64,000 bases of DNA from the NCBI RefSeq assembly GCF_036924595.1, contig NZ_JAZHRV010000001.1:5642001-5706000 (forward strand). The letters run 5' to 3'. Origin of the DNA: Bradyrhizobium algeriense. GTDB lineage: Bacteria > Pseudomonadota > Alphaproteobacteria > Rhizobiales > Xanthobacteraceae. Every line of letters starts with the position of its first letter. Position 1 is the stretch's first letter. Made by a program: the position numbers and the translations under genes. This document shows, one piece after another, positions 34,902-44,499 of the stretch. The notes beneath the pieces were generated by a model that was not told where the DNA came from, made no database searches, and saw only the letters and a program-made list of their open reading frames with translations.

Positions 34902-36371
34902 GTGAAGAGCAGACAGAGCTGGGCAGAGCTTTATGCATTTGAGGTGGACCGCGCCGCAGACACGCCGGTGTTCCGCCAGATTTATCTGCAGCTGCGATCA
35001 GCAATCCTTTCAGGAATGCTTCGTCCCGGAGCGAAGCTGCCGTCGACGCGCGAACTCTCTGTTCAGCTCGGTGTTTCGCGGTCTGCGGTCGTCTCGGCTT
35101 TCGAAGAGCTTCTCGCTGAAGGATATGCATCCGGCAAGAAGGGGGCCGGGACCTTCATCGCGGCCGATCTTCCTGAACCTTTCGCGGCGACTCACGGCGG
35201 TAACAAGCAGCGGACAGCGGTTGCCAAATCGCCAGTGTCGTCGCCTGACCTTGGCGGTTTCGTCGATGTGACGATGCAGAGCGACGAGCGTCCGTTTAAT
35301 TTGGGACGCACGCTCGTCGATGCCCGCACCGCCGAGTTGTGGCGAAAACTTAGTGCGCGCATGCTGCGGTCTTTTGGGCGGCAGCACCTTGGCTATGGCG
35401 ATCCGCACGGCATGCCAGAACTGCGCAAATCCGTTTGCGACTATCTCCAGGCCGCGCGTGCCGTACGGTGCGAACCCGAACAGGTCGTGATCACGGCGGG
35501 CACACAGCAAGCCGTCGATATCGTGACCCGTGTCATGCAAGGATCGGACAGGCAAGTCTGGATCGAGGATCCCGGATACGCCTTGACCCGCCTAGCGCTT
35601 GTCGCAGCGGGCGCGAAGGTTTGCCCCATACCGGTCGATCAGCATGGCGTCAATGTCACCGAAGGCATCCGTCGCGCGCCGAAAGCGCGTGCTGTTTTCA
35701 TCACGCCGTCGCACCAGTTTCCCAAAGGCGTCGTCCTGTCGATGGCGCGCGGCCTCGAACTTCTTGCCTGGGCGCGCGAGTCGGGCGCGTGGATTGTCGA
35801 GGACGACTACGCTAGTGAATTCCGCTATGGTGGCCGGCCGCTCGCTTCGCTCCAGGGCCTCGATGAGGCCGAGCGTGTCATCTACATCGGAACTCTCAAC
35901 AAGGCGCTTTTTCCAGGACTTCGGCTCGGCTACGCCGTGGTACCCCTTTCACTGGTGCGAGCCTTCATGACCGCGCGCTATCTGATGGACCGCCAGCCGT
36001 CGAGCCTTTGCCAAACGGTCGCCGCCGCCTTCATGGAAGAGGGACATTTCGCAGCTCACATCCGAAGAATGCGGGAGATGTACCGCGACCAGCGCGACGC
36101 GCTGGCCGCTGCGCTCGGGCGCCGCCTCGGCGACTACTTGACGGTCGATCCACCGGACCAGGGCATGCATCTGGTTGCTTACACGCGGCGCGGGCTATCG
36201 GACGTCACGATCGAACGGGCAGCACGGGAACACGGCGTCGTCGTTCGTGCAATGAGCCGCCTGTATGTTGACGCACCGGAGCAATCGGCGCTGATGCTGG
36301 GCTTCAGCGGCTATCCGCATCAGATCATTGCGCCGGCGATTGCCCGGCTGGCTCGGGCCTTTGAACGATAG
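34902..36371 (+). CDS. MocR/PdxR-type regulator (GntR HTH fused to aminotransferase-like domain)
   Basis: About 489 residues. The N-terminal winged helix contains FRQIYLQLRSAILSGMLRPG and LPSTRELSVQLGVSRSAVV; the remainder is a fold type I aminotransferase-like domain with ITAGTQQAVD, EDPGY, IVEDDYASEFRYGG and the PLP lysine in TLNKALFPGLRLGY. MocR proteins sense PLP or amino compounds and control vitamin B6, GABA or D-amino-acid genes. The GTG at 34902 with GAGAGGA before it is chosen over upstream starts that add a poorly conserved extension. The divergent PPOX gene and the nearby DadA relic are the likely targets. Confidence 0.85.
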   Translation: MKSRQSWAELYAFEVDRAADTPVFRQIYLQLRSAILSGMLRPGAKLPSTRELSVQLGVSRSAVVSAFEELLAEGYASGKKGAGTFIAADLPEPFAATHGGNKQRTAVAKSPVSSPDLGGFVDVTMQSDERPFNLGRTLVDARTAELWRKLSARMLRSFGRQHLGYGDPHGMPELRKSVCDYLQAARAVRCEPEQVVITAGTQQAVDIVTRVMQGSDRQVWIEDPGYALTRLALVAAGAKVCPIPVDQHGVNVTEGIRRAPKARAVFITPSHQFPKGVVLSMARGLELLAWARESGAWIVEDDYASEFRYGGRPLASLQGLDEAERVIYIGTLNKALFPGLRLGYAVVPLSLVRAFMTARYLMDRQPSSLCQTVAAAFMEEGHFAAHIRRMREMYRDQRDALAAALGRRLGDYLTVDPPDQGMHLVAYTRRGLSDVTIERAAREHGVVVRAMSRLYVDAPEQSALMLGFSGYPHQIIAPAIARLARAFER

Positions 36372-36573
36372 GCATTCATCGCGCCGTTTACGTCGGCATG
36401 TTCTCTTCGGGTCAGTCGAGACCGGGGCAAGCCGACGACGGGCCCCGCCATGAGCGCTGTGCCCGAAAGCGGAAGTAACCCAGAAAATGGACCCCGCCAC
36501 CGTCATAGCCATCACCGGCTGGTAACATCCGATATGGTGTCGCTTATACTCACTATGCATATGGATTCGAACA

Positions 36574-37206
36574 ATGAGCCTGACGACCTACTCGCTATAC
36601 CTAGCCGCCGTTGCCGTGTTGGTGCTGTCACCCGGCCCAACCATGCTCATGTGCATGACGACTGCTCTGAACGAAGGCAAGTCAAGCGCCCTCGCAGCTG
36701 CGATCGGCAGCATCGGCGCTGTCCTCGGCGTCATGACGCTTTCAGCACTGGGCCTCGGTGCATTGCTCGCGGCATCAGAGCTTGCCTTCACCGTGGTCAA
36801 GGTGATCGGGGCTATCTATCTCATTTGGCTTGGCATCAGGACGTTCTGCAACAACGCTGAAGCTATCGATATCAAGAGAGCCGCGACGGACACTGGCCGA
36901 TGCTTGCGCGCACACTATGTCAGAGGCCTCTTGGTAGGGTCTAGCAATCCCAAGGCCATCCTGTTCTTCACCGCGTTCTTCCCGCAGTTCTTAAACCCAA
37001 TCGAACCGTTCGCACCCCAATATTCGGTCCTCGCCCTCACATTCATCGCATGCGAGTTCAGCGTGCTGGCGATGTGTGCCTTCGGCGTCTCCGCGGTCGC
37101 CCCCTTCCTACGGTCCAAATGCCACATGCGTTGGATCAATAAGGTAACAGGAGGGCTATTCGCAACGATGGGTGGCCTCTTGTTGTTCAGCCGCCGTCAC
37201 GCCTGA
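36574..37206 (+). CDS. LysE/RhtB family amino-acid exporter
   Basis: The 210-residue membrane protein begins MSLTTYSLYLAAVAVLVLSP with the family motif SPGPTMLMCMTTALNEGK, and has VKVIGAIYLIWLGIR and SNPKAILFFTAFFPQF, which are diagnostic of LysE/RhtB. It has about six hydrophobic segments. It would export an amino acid or analogue by proton antiport. It follows the MocR gene by about 200 bp on the same strand and may belong to the same regulon. Confidence 0.85.
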   Translation: MSLTTYSLYLAAVAVLVLSPGPTMLMCMTTALNEGKSSALAAAIGSIGAVLGVMTLSALGLGALLAASELAFTVVKVIGAIYLIWLGIRTFCNNAEAIDIKRAATDTGRCLRAHYVRGLLVGSSNPKAILFFTAFFPQFLNPIEPFAPQYSVLALTFIACEFSVLAMCAFGVSAVAPFLRSKCHMRWINKVTGGLFATMGGLLLFSRRHA

Positions 37207-37546
37207 ACATTGACCGGAAGGATTACCCGCTTCGGGCCCGGCATCTGGAACGAAAGACAGCTTTCTGAAATGAAACATCCGTTCCGGGTCATTCGCGATC
37301 TGGTCGCGGCAAAAAAGTCCAGCCATGTCCGCTATGCCGCCGAAGACGGAAGTAGATTCAGAGCATTGGCGGCAACGTATATGCATGGCGGGTTGATCAC
37401 AAATGACGGAATCAGCTGTTCTCCTTTGTTCTACTGCTTCTCTCAGGGTCCCGGTTGGGTCCCGCATGACCGGGAACGAAGCAGAAGATCGAAAATACTC
37501 GAGAGAAAAAACCCTTATAAAGCAAGGGCGTTCTGTGCGGTTGGAA
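37207..37546. other. non-coding region up to the tRNA fragment
   Basis: About 340 bp without a supported gene. Just before the tRNA fragment a 6-bp inverted repeat (GCGTTC at 37528, GAACGC at 37544) forms a possible hairpin that overlaps its first bases. Confidence 0.35.
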
Positions 37547-37593
37547 CGCTCATAACGGTCTGGTTGCAGGTTCGAGTCCTGCCGGGCCCACCA
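37547..37593 (+). repeat. tRNA 3' fragment, direct repeat 1 (att-like)
   Basis: A 47-bp sequence identical to 45817-45863. It runs from the second half of an anticodon stem through the loop CTCATAA (anticodon CAT, Met or Ile2) to a perfect T-arm (GCAGG-TTCGAGT-CCTGC), the acceptor CGGGCCC and an encoded CCA. The 5' half of a tRNA is not present upstream. This is exactly the segment that tyrosine-integrase elements use as attachment core. Identity stops abruptly on both sides. Confidence 0.85.
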
Positions 37594-37667
37594 GCCTTCT
37601 ACGGCTCGGCAAGCCATCCTGCGATCATCAACGGGAAAGACAGCCGCAAGGCCGACGTGGTTCGCGG

Positions 37668-37854
37668 TCCCAACCAAAATATCGAAAACAACCCCATGCA
37701 AAGTAGCAATGGTCGCTGGCATGGATGCTTGCAATCCCGCGAGAACATTTTGACACGTCGGGCAAATCAGGGGCACTATTCAATGATCGCGCAATTTGAA
37801 AAACGCCCATGGGCCTGCCCGACAACGGGCTCTTCGGCGCGATTGCAGGCAAAA
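37668..37854. repeat. dispersed ~187-bp repeat, copy R2
   Basis: Partner of R1 at 31724-31909, in the same orientation. It lies 75 bp after the left tRNA fragment and before the phosphonate genes. Shared runs are listed under R1. No coding potential was seen; it may be a species-specific intergenic repeat family. Confidence 0.75.
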
Positions 37855-37876
37855 ATCCTTACCCACAACTGAATTG

Positions 37877-37934
37877 CCCCGACCTCCTTCAATCGGGGTT
37901 GAGCCAAGTCTCTCAAAAAAGCATGAGCGGCTCA
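37877..37934 (-). terminator. possible terminator after the phosphonate operon
   Basis: Reading from the phnY end, TGAG-CCG-CTCA is followed by TGCTTTTTT, a short hairpin plus T-run (37915-37934). A second stem, CCCCGA / TCGGGG (37877-37898), lies just beyond. Both are weak, but the position 9 to 66 bp after the last gene fits termination. Confidence 0.3.
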
Positions 37935-37942
37935 GCAACAAC

Positions 37943-39394
37943 TTAACCCTGCCAGGGCAGCGAGTACGTCCGGACGTTGGTGAACCCTTTCATGGCCTCC
38001 ACAACTCCCTCCTTGTAGCCCTGCCCGGAGTCCTTGATGCCGCCGAACGGCGACATCTCGGTGCGATAGCCCGGCACCTCCCACACGTTCACGGTGCCGA
38101 CCTCAAGTTCGTTGATGAAGCGCGTAATGTAATCGAGGCGATTTGTGCAAACTCCGGAAGACAGCCCGTAGGCTGTCGAATTGGAAATGCGGATCACCTC
38201 TGCGATGTCGTTCGGACAGCGAATCATCGGGATCACTGGTCCAAACGTCTCCTCATGCACGAGTTCGCAATCGTACGGCACGCGGTCGACGACGGTTGGG
38301 GCATAGAGGGCGCCCCGGCGATCGTTGCCGTGAAGCAGCTCGGCGCCCTTCGTCACCGCGTCATTGACACGGTTCTCGAACAGAACAGCGGATCGTTCAT
38401 TGATGACCGTGCCAACATCGGTTTCCGGATCGGCCGGGTCGCCGCATTTCAGCTTCCTGGCCTTTTCGAGCACGCATTTCGAGAATTCATCGGCGATCTT
38501 CTCGACGACGAGAATGCGCTTCACCGCTGTGCAGCGCTGGCCCGAATTCTTCGTCGCGCCCTGCACGGCCAGCTCGGCCGCCTTGTCGAGGTCGGCGTCC
38601 TCCATGACGATCAGCGGATCGTTGCCGCCGAGTTCGAGCACGATACGCTTGTAGCCTGCGGTGCGGGCGATGTGCTTGCCGACCCGAACGGAGCCCGTGA
38701 AAGTAACCAGGTCTGCGTCCGGATCCGTGATCATCGCATCACCCATCGTGGACGGATTACCCGTGACCACGGAGAGCATCTCAGGCGGCAGTCCCGCTTC
38801 GTAGAGCACGTCCGCGAGTGCGAGTGCGGTCAGCGGAGTCAGCTCAGTCGGTTTGAGAACGACCCGGTTGTTCGTTGCGATCGCAGGCGCGAGCTTGTGG
38901 CTCACCATGTTGAGCGGATGATTGAATGGCGTGATCGCCGAGATGACGCCCAGCAACGGGGTCCGCAGCGTGTGGATACGGCGCGCCTTGCCGTTCGGCG
39001 AGATGTCGCAGGCATAGGACTCGCCGTCGTCCTTGACCGCGAGTTGTGCGGCGAACGACCAGACGTCGTAGGCGCGCGTCGACTCGTAGATCGCGTCCTT
39101 CCAGCAGAGGCCGGACTCCGCGGATATGATACGCGCGAAGGATGCGCGCCGACCGCGCAGCAGTTCAGCAGCCTTCTGCAGAATTTGCTGACGCTCGAAG
39201 CGCGACAGTTTTGGCTTGAACGCTTTCGCCTTGCCAAACGCTTCGCGCACGTGTTCAGGGCGCGCTGCCGGCACGGTGCCGACGAGCGACCCGTCGTAGG
39301 GATTGCGGACCTCGATCACATCGTCGGTCGTGACGTGTTTGCCGGCAATGCGCAACGCCTCTCGCTTTGCCGCGTAACTGAAAGGCACGTTCAT
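37943..39394 (-). CDS. phnY: phosphonoacetaldehyde dehydrogenase
   Basis: A 483-residue NAD(P)-dependent aldehyde dehydrogenase. It shows [18 protein letters not shown] for the cofactor site, [29 protein letters not shown] with the general base, and the catalytic cysteine in [11 protein letters not shown]. Phosphonoacetaldehyde dehydrogenase oxidises phosphonoacetaldehyde to phosphonoacetate. That assignment rests on the tight pairing with phnA: the start lies 11 bp after the phnA stop, with GAGGATCG before the ATG, the same gene pair as in S. meliloti phnWAY. No phnW (2-aminoethylphosphonate transaminase) is seen in the window. It is the last gene of the islet operon. Confidence 0.85.
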   Translation of the reverse strand: MNVPFSYAAKREALRIAGKHVTTDDVIEVRNPYDGSLVGTVPAARPEHVREAFGKAKAFKPKLSRFERQQILQKAAELLRGRRASFARIISAESGLCWKDAIYESTRAYDVWSFAAQLAVKDDGESYACDISPNGKARRIHTLRTPLLGVISAITPFNHPLNMVSHKLAPAIATNNRVVLKPTELTPLTALALADVLYEAGLPPEMLSVVTGNPSTMGDAMITDPDADLVTFTGSVRVGKHIARTAGYKRIVLELGGNDPLIVMEDADLDKAAELAVQGATKNSGQRCTAVKRILVVEKIADEFSKCVLEKARKLKCGDPADPETDVGTVINERSAVLFENRVNDAVTKGAELLHGNDRRGALYAPTVVDRVPYDCELVHEETFGPVIPMIRCPNDIAEVIRISNSTAYGLSSGVCTNRLDYITRFINELEVGTVNVWEVPGYRTEMSPFGGIKDSGQGYKEGVVEAMKGFTNVRTYSLPWQG

Positions 39395-39405
39395 GGCATC
39401 GATCC

Positions 39406-40650
39406 TCAGGCTACGAGATTCAACGCGACGTCGAAGACGTCGAAATTGCGGAGCGTACGGCCGGCAGGAACCACGATCTTTCGATTCGCGATCATCGGCA
39501 CGGTCTGCTCCGTGAGACCGCCGTGCGAACGCAGCGGCTCAGTTAGTCCCGACAGATCGTGCTTGGCGGCGGAGGTGCCGAGCACCTTGTGTTTCGACGA
39601 CAGCACGACGACGTCGCCAATACGGTCGGCCGGAAGCTCGAACCGCTTGCACGCCTCTTCCGCCGGGATCGCAACCTCGACCCCCGCGATAGTCTTGATG
39701 TGATCGAGCACGGCTTGCCGCTTGTCGTTATCGACGTAGACAGTCGCGAAGGAGCCGAGCGCACCATGATGCGCGACGTACGGGTCTGTGATCGGCAGAA
39801 TCACGCGCGTCATCCCGGCACCGAATTTCCCGTCAAGGATCTCCTGCAGGTAGATGACGTCCGGCTCGCCGTTTGCCAGATGTTTGTCGTTCATGCCGTG
39901 ATCGGCGGTCATCACCAGCACGCAGCCCAGCGCATCGAGCTCTCCGACGTAGCGGTCGAACATCTTGTAGAAGCTGTCGGCGATCGCAGAACCCGGCGCC
40001 GCCTTGTGCTGCACGTAGTCCGTGGTCGAAAGATACATCACGTCCGGCCGGAAGGTCTTTAGCAGCTTGACGCCGGCCGCGAAGACGAACTCCGACAGAT
40101 CGGCCGAATAGACTTCCGGCAATTTCATGCCGACGAATTCGAGCACGTTTTCGATGCCGTTTTCGGCCATGTTGGCCTTGTCGGCCTTCTCCGACGAGAA
40201 CGCGATGGCGGTCCCCTTTTGGAAGTCGAGGCCCTTCCCCAGCAGCGTGCGCAACTTGTCCTTCGCGGTCACCATGGCGACCTTGCTGCCGGCCTTCTGG
40301 AACTCGGCGAGGATCGTGGGTGCGCGCAGGAAGCGGGCGTCGTTCATCATTACTTCCTGCTTTGCCTCGCGGTCATAGAAGAAGTTGCCGGCGATGCCGT
40401 GCACGGCCGGCGGTCGGCCGGTGATGATCGACAGGTTGTTCGGGTTTGTGAAACTCGGGATCACCGACAGCGCGAGCGTGTTTGTGCCGGTCTTCAGTAT
40501 CCGTTCGAGGTTGGGGCAGAGTCCCTTCTCGATAGCGCGCTCGATATAGCCGGGCTCGGAACCGTCGATACAAATGACGACGGTCGGGGTATTGGGGACG
40601 CGATAGCTGCGGCCATTCGTCGTCACGGAAGCGGGAGTACGTGTGAGCAT
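39406..40650 (-). CDS. phnA: phosphonoacetate hydrolase
   Basis: A 414-residue alkaline-phosphatase-superfamily enzyme that hydrolyses the C-P bond of phosphonoacetate to acetate and phosphate. The metal and nucleophile positions known for the S. meliloti enzyme are all present: Asp29 in CIDGSEPGY, the Thr68 nucleophile in PSFTNPNN, the TTDYVQH and MTADHGMND motifs, and a late histidine in RSHGGLTE. The residue numbers 29 and 68 match exactly. Its start has GGAAAGGATGAG upstream, and it follows phnE by 115 bp. It is cytoplasmic. Confidence 0.9.
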   Translation of the reverse strand: MLTRTPASVTTNGRSYRVPNTPTVVICIDGSEPGYIERAIEKGLCPNLERILKTGTNTLALSVIPSFTNPNNLSIITGRPPAVHGIAGNFFYDREAKQEVMMNDARFLRAPTILAEFQKAGSKVAMVTAKDKLRTLLGKGLDFQKGTAIAFSSEKADKANMAENGIENVLEFVGMKLPEVYSADLSEFVFAAGVKLLKTFRPDVMYLSTTDYVQHKAAPGSAIADSFYKMFDRYVGELDALGCVLVMTADHGMNDKHLANGEPDVIYLQEILDGKFGAGMTRVILPITDPYVAHHGALGSFATVYVDNDKRQAVLDHIKTIAGVEVAIPAEEACKRFELPADRIGDVVVLSSKHKVLGTSAAKHDLSGLTEPLRSHGGLTEQTVPMIANRKIVVPAGRTLRNFDVFDVALNLVA

Positions 40651-40765
40651 GGCTCATCCTTTCCAGTGTTGCGCCACGCGGTGACGCTCTAAGGGGTACC
40701 TTTTTCCCGGCAATACCGAGAGGCGGATAAAGTGGCCGGCAATGTTCGGTGCCGGCCGAGTTGCG

Positions 40766-41563
40766 TCAGCGGATCATCGAGCGGACGCGGGAGGAAAGGA
40801 GGTCGGTGACCAACACCATCGCAAGGATGACCAGGATGCAGGTCGCCGTGTCCTGATATTGGAACAGCTTCATCGAGGACACGAGTTCGAAACCGATGCC
40901 GCCCGCGCCGACCATGCCGAGCACGGTGGATTGGCGCACGTTGGTCTCGAGACGGTAGAAGATGGTACCGAGCCAGGCCGGCAGCACTTGCGGCAGCACG
41001 CCGAAGAAGAAGGTCTTGAACGGGCCGGCGGCCGCCGAGCGGAACGCTTCGAGCGGACCTTCGTCGATGTCTTCCATGGCTTCGGCAAAGAACTTGCCGA
41101 GCATACCCGCGCCGTGGATGGCGAGAGCGAGCACGCCGGCGAACGGGCCGAGGCCGATGGCGGCGACGAAGATCAGCGCCAGGATAATCTCGTTGATGCC
41201 GCGCATGCAGTTCAGCACTTGGCGGGTGAAGTGATAAATCGCCGGATGCGGTGAAAGGTTGCGAGCCGCAAAAAAGCTGATCGGCAGCGAGATCGCCACG
41301 CCGAGCAACGTTCCCCAAATCGCGACCTGCAGGCTTTCCAGCGCGGGCCGCCAGAGCTTCTCAATGAACTCCGGATTCGGCGGCATCATGCGGACCAGAA
41401 AGTCCCACATATAAGGGATGCCGTTCCAGAGATTGGCCGCGTTGATCTGCGATCCGACTGCAGCCCAATAGAGGAAGCCCACGATCACCAGACCGAGGAC
41501 GCCGGTGCCCCACCAGCCGAAGCGGCCCTGAGGCGGACGAAGAACGAGTTGGTAGCTGGACAT
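40766..41563 (-). CDS. phnE: phosphonate ABC transporter permease
   Basis: A 265-residue inner-membrane permease of the PhnE type, with about six membrane segments. The coupling EAA-like loop appears as DEGPLEAFRSAAAGPFKTF, followed by VLPQVLPAWLGTIFYRLETN and GMVGAGGIGFEL, the PhnE signature. The ATG at 41563 follows GGAG by seven bases; the frame upstream overlaps phnC and is discounted. It works with PhnC and PhnD to import phosphonates. Confidence 0.9.
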   Translation of the reverse strand: MSSYQLVLRPPQGRFGWWGTGVLGLVIVGFLYWAAVGSQINAANLWNGIPYMWDFLVRMMPPNPEFIEKLWRPALESLQVAIWGTLLGVAISLPISFFAARNLSPHPAIYHFTRQVLNCMRGINEIILALIFVAAIGLGPFAGVLALAIHGAGMLGKFFAEAMEDIDEGPLEAFRSAAAGPFKTFFFGVLPQVLPAWLGTIFYRLETNVRQSTVLGMVGAGGIGFELVSSMKLFQYQDTATCILVILAMVLVTDLLSSRVRSMIR

Positions 41564-41576
41564 GGTCGTCTCCTGC

Positions 41577-42398
41577 TCAGGCGGATGCCGCAAGGGCGAT
41601 GGGATCGAGCGAATTCGACACAAGGCGTGGGCCGGCATTCGGCCGCAACACGCGGGCGACGCCCGGATCTTCTAATCCCGGATAGATCTGGTGCACGACG
41701 TCGACAGTGAGGTGGTCCGGCGTATCGTCGAACACCACTTTGCCGCCCGAGAGACCAACGATGCGCTCGCCAAATTCGACTGCGTAGTCGACCTGATGCA
41801 GATTGCAGATGACGGCGATGCCTTCTTCCTTGCAGATCGCCTTGAGATAGGCGAGCACGACACGCGAGGTTTTCGGGTCGAGGCTGGCCACCGGCTCGTC
41901 GCACAAGATGACCGCCGGGCGTTGGGCCAGCGCACGGGCAATGCCGATGCGCTGCTGCTCGCCGCCGGAGAGCTGGTCGGCGCGCGCCATTGCCTTGTGT
42001 GTCAGCTCGACGCGCTGAAGACATTCCATTGCGATCTCGACGTCCTTCGTCGGGAAGATTTGAAGCGCCGAGAGGATCGACGACATCCCGGCCATGCGAC
42101 CGACCAGGATGTTCTTGAGTACGGTGAGCCGCTTTACCAGGTTGTGGTGCTGGAAGATCATCGCGACCGGGCGCAAGCGTCCGCCGGCCGCGCGTTTGGA
42201 GTCAAAGATCGTGCCGTCGATGACGATCTGGCCGGCGTCCGGCGGCGTGAGGCCGTTGATGCAACGGAGCATGGTGGATTTTCCGGCGCCGCTCGGCCCC
42301 AGCACGACGAGGAATTCGCCTGACTTGACTTCGAGGTCGATGCCCTGGAGCACCGGCTTCCCACCGTAAGATTTCTTCAAACCTGCGATCTTGATCAT
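41577..42398 (-). CDS. phnC: phosphonate ABC transporter ATP-binding protein
   Basis: A 273-residue ABC ATPase: Walker A GPSGAGKST, Q-loop in IFQHHNLVKRLTVLKNILVG (a PhnC hallmark), signature LSGGEQQRIGIARAL, Walker B ILCDEPVASLDP, and the H-loop in CNLHQVDYA. It energises PhnDE. The start is 13 bp before phnE begins and 51 bp after phnD ends. The C-terminal 25 residues after VDVVHQIYPG are variable. Confidence 0.9.
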   Translation of the reverse strand: MIKIAGLKKSYGGKPVLQGIDLEVKSGEFLVVLGPSGAGKSTMLRCINGLTPPDAGQIVIDGTIFDSKRAAGGRLRPVAMIFQHHNLVKRLTVLKNILVGRMAGMSSILSALQIFPTKDVEIAMECLQRVELTHKAMARADQLSGGEQQRIGIARALAQRPAVILCDEPVASLDPKTSRVVLAYLKAICKEEGIAVICNLHQVDYAVEFGERIVGLSGGKVVFDDTPDHLTVDVVHQIYPGLEDPGVARVLRPNAGPRLVSNSLDPIALAASA

Positions 42399-42449
42399 CT
42401 GAGCAGTCCTATGCCGGAGGGTTGGTTACGGCGGGTCAGCGCAGCGGGC

Positions 42450-43325
42450 TCATTTCATCTTTTTCAGATCGAGATTGAGCGCCTTTGCGGTATCCCGAAT
42501 CACATCGTAGGCCGCATCGTTGGTTTCGACGAAGCGGTTGAGCTTGCCCTGGTCGGCCCAGGTGATGTCCTTGATGTTCAAGAACGCGGTCTTGATCTTT
42601 GCCTTCAGTTCCGGTGTCAGATTCTTGCGCCACACCGTCGGCGATTCCGGGATCGGGTCAGAACTCCACACGACGTGGATGTCCTCGCGCTTGACGAGAT
42701 TCTTCTGCACTGCGGCGTCGAAGATGCGGTCAGCGATGGTGGCCGCGTCGACACGCTTGTTGGCGACCGCCAGTGCGTTGGCATCGTGCGAGCCGGTGAA
42801 AAGAACGCGGCCGAAGAACTTCTCCGGGTCGATTCCGAGCTTGAGCAGGCCGGCCTTGGGGAAGAGATGGCCGGAAGTCGAAGACGGATCGACGAACGCG
42901 AAGGTCCTGCCCTTCAGATCGTTGATGTCCTTGATGCCACTGTCTTTCCGTGTGATGATCTGGCTGTGATAGAAAGTACGTCCGGACTTTTGTGTCTCGG
43001 CGGTAGCAAACGCCTCGATGTTGGCCACGGAGGCGCCGAGCACATAGGAGAACGGGCCGAGATAGGCCACCTCGATATGACCGGCGCGCATCGCCTCGAT
43101 GACGCCGTTGTAGTCGGCGGCAACGAACCCCTGCACCTTCATGCCGAGATTCTTTTCGAGCGCATCGAGCAGCTGCTGGCTCGACGCCAGCATCGCGCGA
43201 GAATCTTCTGATGGAATGAGACCGACGCGGATCACCCCCTCTGCACGCAACACATTCGGCATGGCGACCAAGGCGCCGGCCGCAGCAACGGACCCGACGA
43301 GCATTTTCCGACGCGTGATGTTCAT
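42450..43325 (-). CDS. phnD: phosphonate-binding periplasmic protein
   Basis: A 291-residue solute-binding protein with a twin-arginine-like signal (MNITRRKMLVGSVAAAGALV, cleavage near LRAEG). The mature part shows IRVGLIPSEDSRAML, GFVAADYNGVIEAMRAGHIE and YLGPFSYVLG, and then FVDPSSTSGHLFP, the PhnD phosphonate-pocket motif. The ATG at 43325 has AGGAGG five to ten bases upstream. It delivers alkylphosphonates to PhnE. It lies 82 bp after the alcohol dehydrogenase gene. Confidence 0.9.
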   Translation of the reverse strand: MNITRRKMLVGSVAAAGALVAMPNVLRAEGVIRVGLIPSEDSRAMLASSQQLLDALEKNLGMKVQGFVAADYNGVIEAMRAGHIEVAYLGPFSYVLGASVANIEAFATAETQKSGRTFYHSQIITRKDSGIKDINDLKGRTFAFVDPSSTSGHLFPKAGLLKLGIDPEKFFGRVLFTGSHDANALAVANKRVDAATIADRIFDAAVQKNLVKREDIHVVWSSDPIPESPTVWRKNLTPELKAKIKTAFLNIKDITWADQGKLNRFVETNDAAYDVIRDTAKALNLDLKKMK

Positions 43326-43407
43326 GTTTTCCTCCTGTGATTCCGTTGGTCTTTTTGACCATTGCCGGTGGTTTGTGATGGGCGCGTTCGCCTTTAGGTC
43401 TGTTTCA

Positions 43408-44499
43408 CTACGCTGCCTTGACCGTCTGCCTTCCAATGAAATTCCTGCCGCGCTCGCCTTCCAGCGCCTTCTCGACCAGGCGTGTCCATTCCGCCGGCGA
43501 AACGCCGTAGGTGGCAGGATCAGTCTTGACACCGATCCCCTCGAGGAAAGACCGCAGCTTGCGGACACCTTCGCTGAGGTCCGGGCCAAAGATGCGGCGC
43601 AGTGCGGCGTCGCAGTCGGGGCTGTTGCCTATTGCCCACCCCATCACGATCGGCAGCGAGAACGAACAGGCGATGCCGTGGATCAGTCCGATCTTCAGCG
43701 TGATGTCGTAGGAGATGTTGTGGGCCAAAGCCGTCTTGGTCTGCGAGAAAGCGAAGCCGGCGAGCAGGCTGCCGCGCGCCTGACGGGTGCGCAGATCGAT
43801 ATCGCCGAGATTGTCGAGCAGGCGCGGCAGCGTTTCGATGATCTCGCGCGCGGCCTCGACCGCGAAGCCGGCCGAGACCGAGTTGGCGTTGACGTTCCAG
43901 ATGCTCTCGAGCGCATGTGACAGGGAGTCGAGACCGGTCGCCAGGGTCAGCCCTCGCGGCGCCCCAAGGATAAGCTGCGGATCGAGCACGGCGGCTTCGG
44001 GATAGAGCAACGGATGCGCCAGCGAATACTTGCTGCCGTTGGCCGAATCCCACACGGTTGCCCAATGGGTGACTTCGCTGCCTGTTCCGGAAGTAGTCGG
44101 CACCGCAATGATCGGCACGATCGCCGACATGTCCAGCGGGGCCTTCTCGGTAAGATGGCGGCGGACATTCTCGAAGTCGCCCTTGCTTGCAGCCAGCACC
44201 TTGGCGGCATCCATCATCGAGCCGCCACCGAGGGCAACGATGACTTCAGGCGCTTGCGTTGCAGCGCCGAAGACACGGCAGGAATTCACCAGATCGGCGC
44301 AGTCCGGGTTGGTCTCGATATTGTCGATGACGGCAACCGGCTCGCCCGCGACCTTTGTAAGGCGCGCCGCCAGATCGTTGAAAATCGATTGATTATAGGT
44401 CACGAGGGCATAGCGGCGCTTGCCAATCAGACCTCCGACTTCATCGAATGTCCCTGCGCCGAAGCGAACTTTTACGGGATTCCAGTAGGCCCACCGCAT
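43408..44499 (-). CDS. iron-type alcohol dehydrogenase, candidate phosphonate alcohol/aldehyde oxidoreductase
   Basis: A 363-residue group III (iron/metal-dependent) alcohol dehydrogenase: GGGSMMDAAKVLA for NAD(P), PTTSGTGSEVTHWA, metal-binding DSLSHALES and LIHGIACSF. It resembles the PhpC/FomC-type phosphonoacetaldehyde reductases, which interconvert phosphonoacetaldehyde and 2-hydroxyethylphosphonate. As the first gene of a catabolic operon with transporter, PhnY and PhnA, it could oxidise imported 2-hydroxyethylphosphonate to phosphonoacetaldehyde. That role is inferred from position and family, not shown by unique residues. It is divergent from the LysR gene, 136 bp away. Confidence 0.7.
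   Translation of the reverse strand: MRWAYWNPVKVRFGAGTFDEVGGLIGKRRYALVTYNQSIFNDLAARLTKVAGEPVAVIDNIETNPDCADLVNSCRVFGAATQAPEVIVALGGGSMMDAAKVLAASKGDFENVRRHLTEKAPLDMSAIVPIIAVPTTSGTGSEVTHWATVWDSANGSKYSLAHPLLYPEAAVLDPQLILGAPRGLTLATGLDSLSHALESIWNVNANSVSAGFAVEAAREIIETLPRLLDNLGDIDLRTRQARGSLLAGFAFSQTKTALAHNISYDITLKIGLIHGIACSFSLPIVMGWAIGNSPDCDAALRRIFGPDLSEGVRKLRSFLEGIGVKTDPATYGVSPAEWTRLVEKALEGERGRNFIGRQTVKAA

Noticed and set aside
37547-37593. Functional tRNA-Met/Ile gene
   Set aside because: The T-arm and acceptor 3' strand are perfect, but the matching 5' acceptor strand, D-arm and first half of the anticodon stem are missing upstream at both copies.
37796-39703. 635-codon plus-strand ORF antisense to phnY and the end of phnA
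   Set aside because: It mirrors the codon structure of phnY on the other strand, is rich in His/Arg, and resembles no family; a typical GC-driven shadow.
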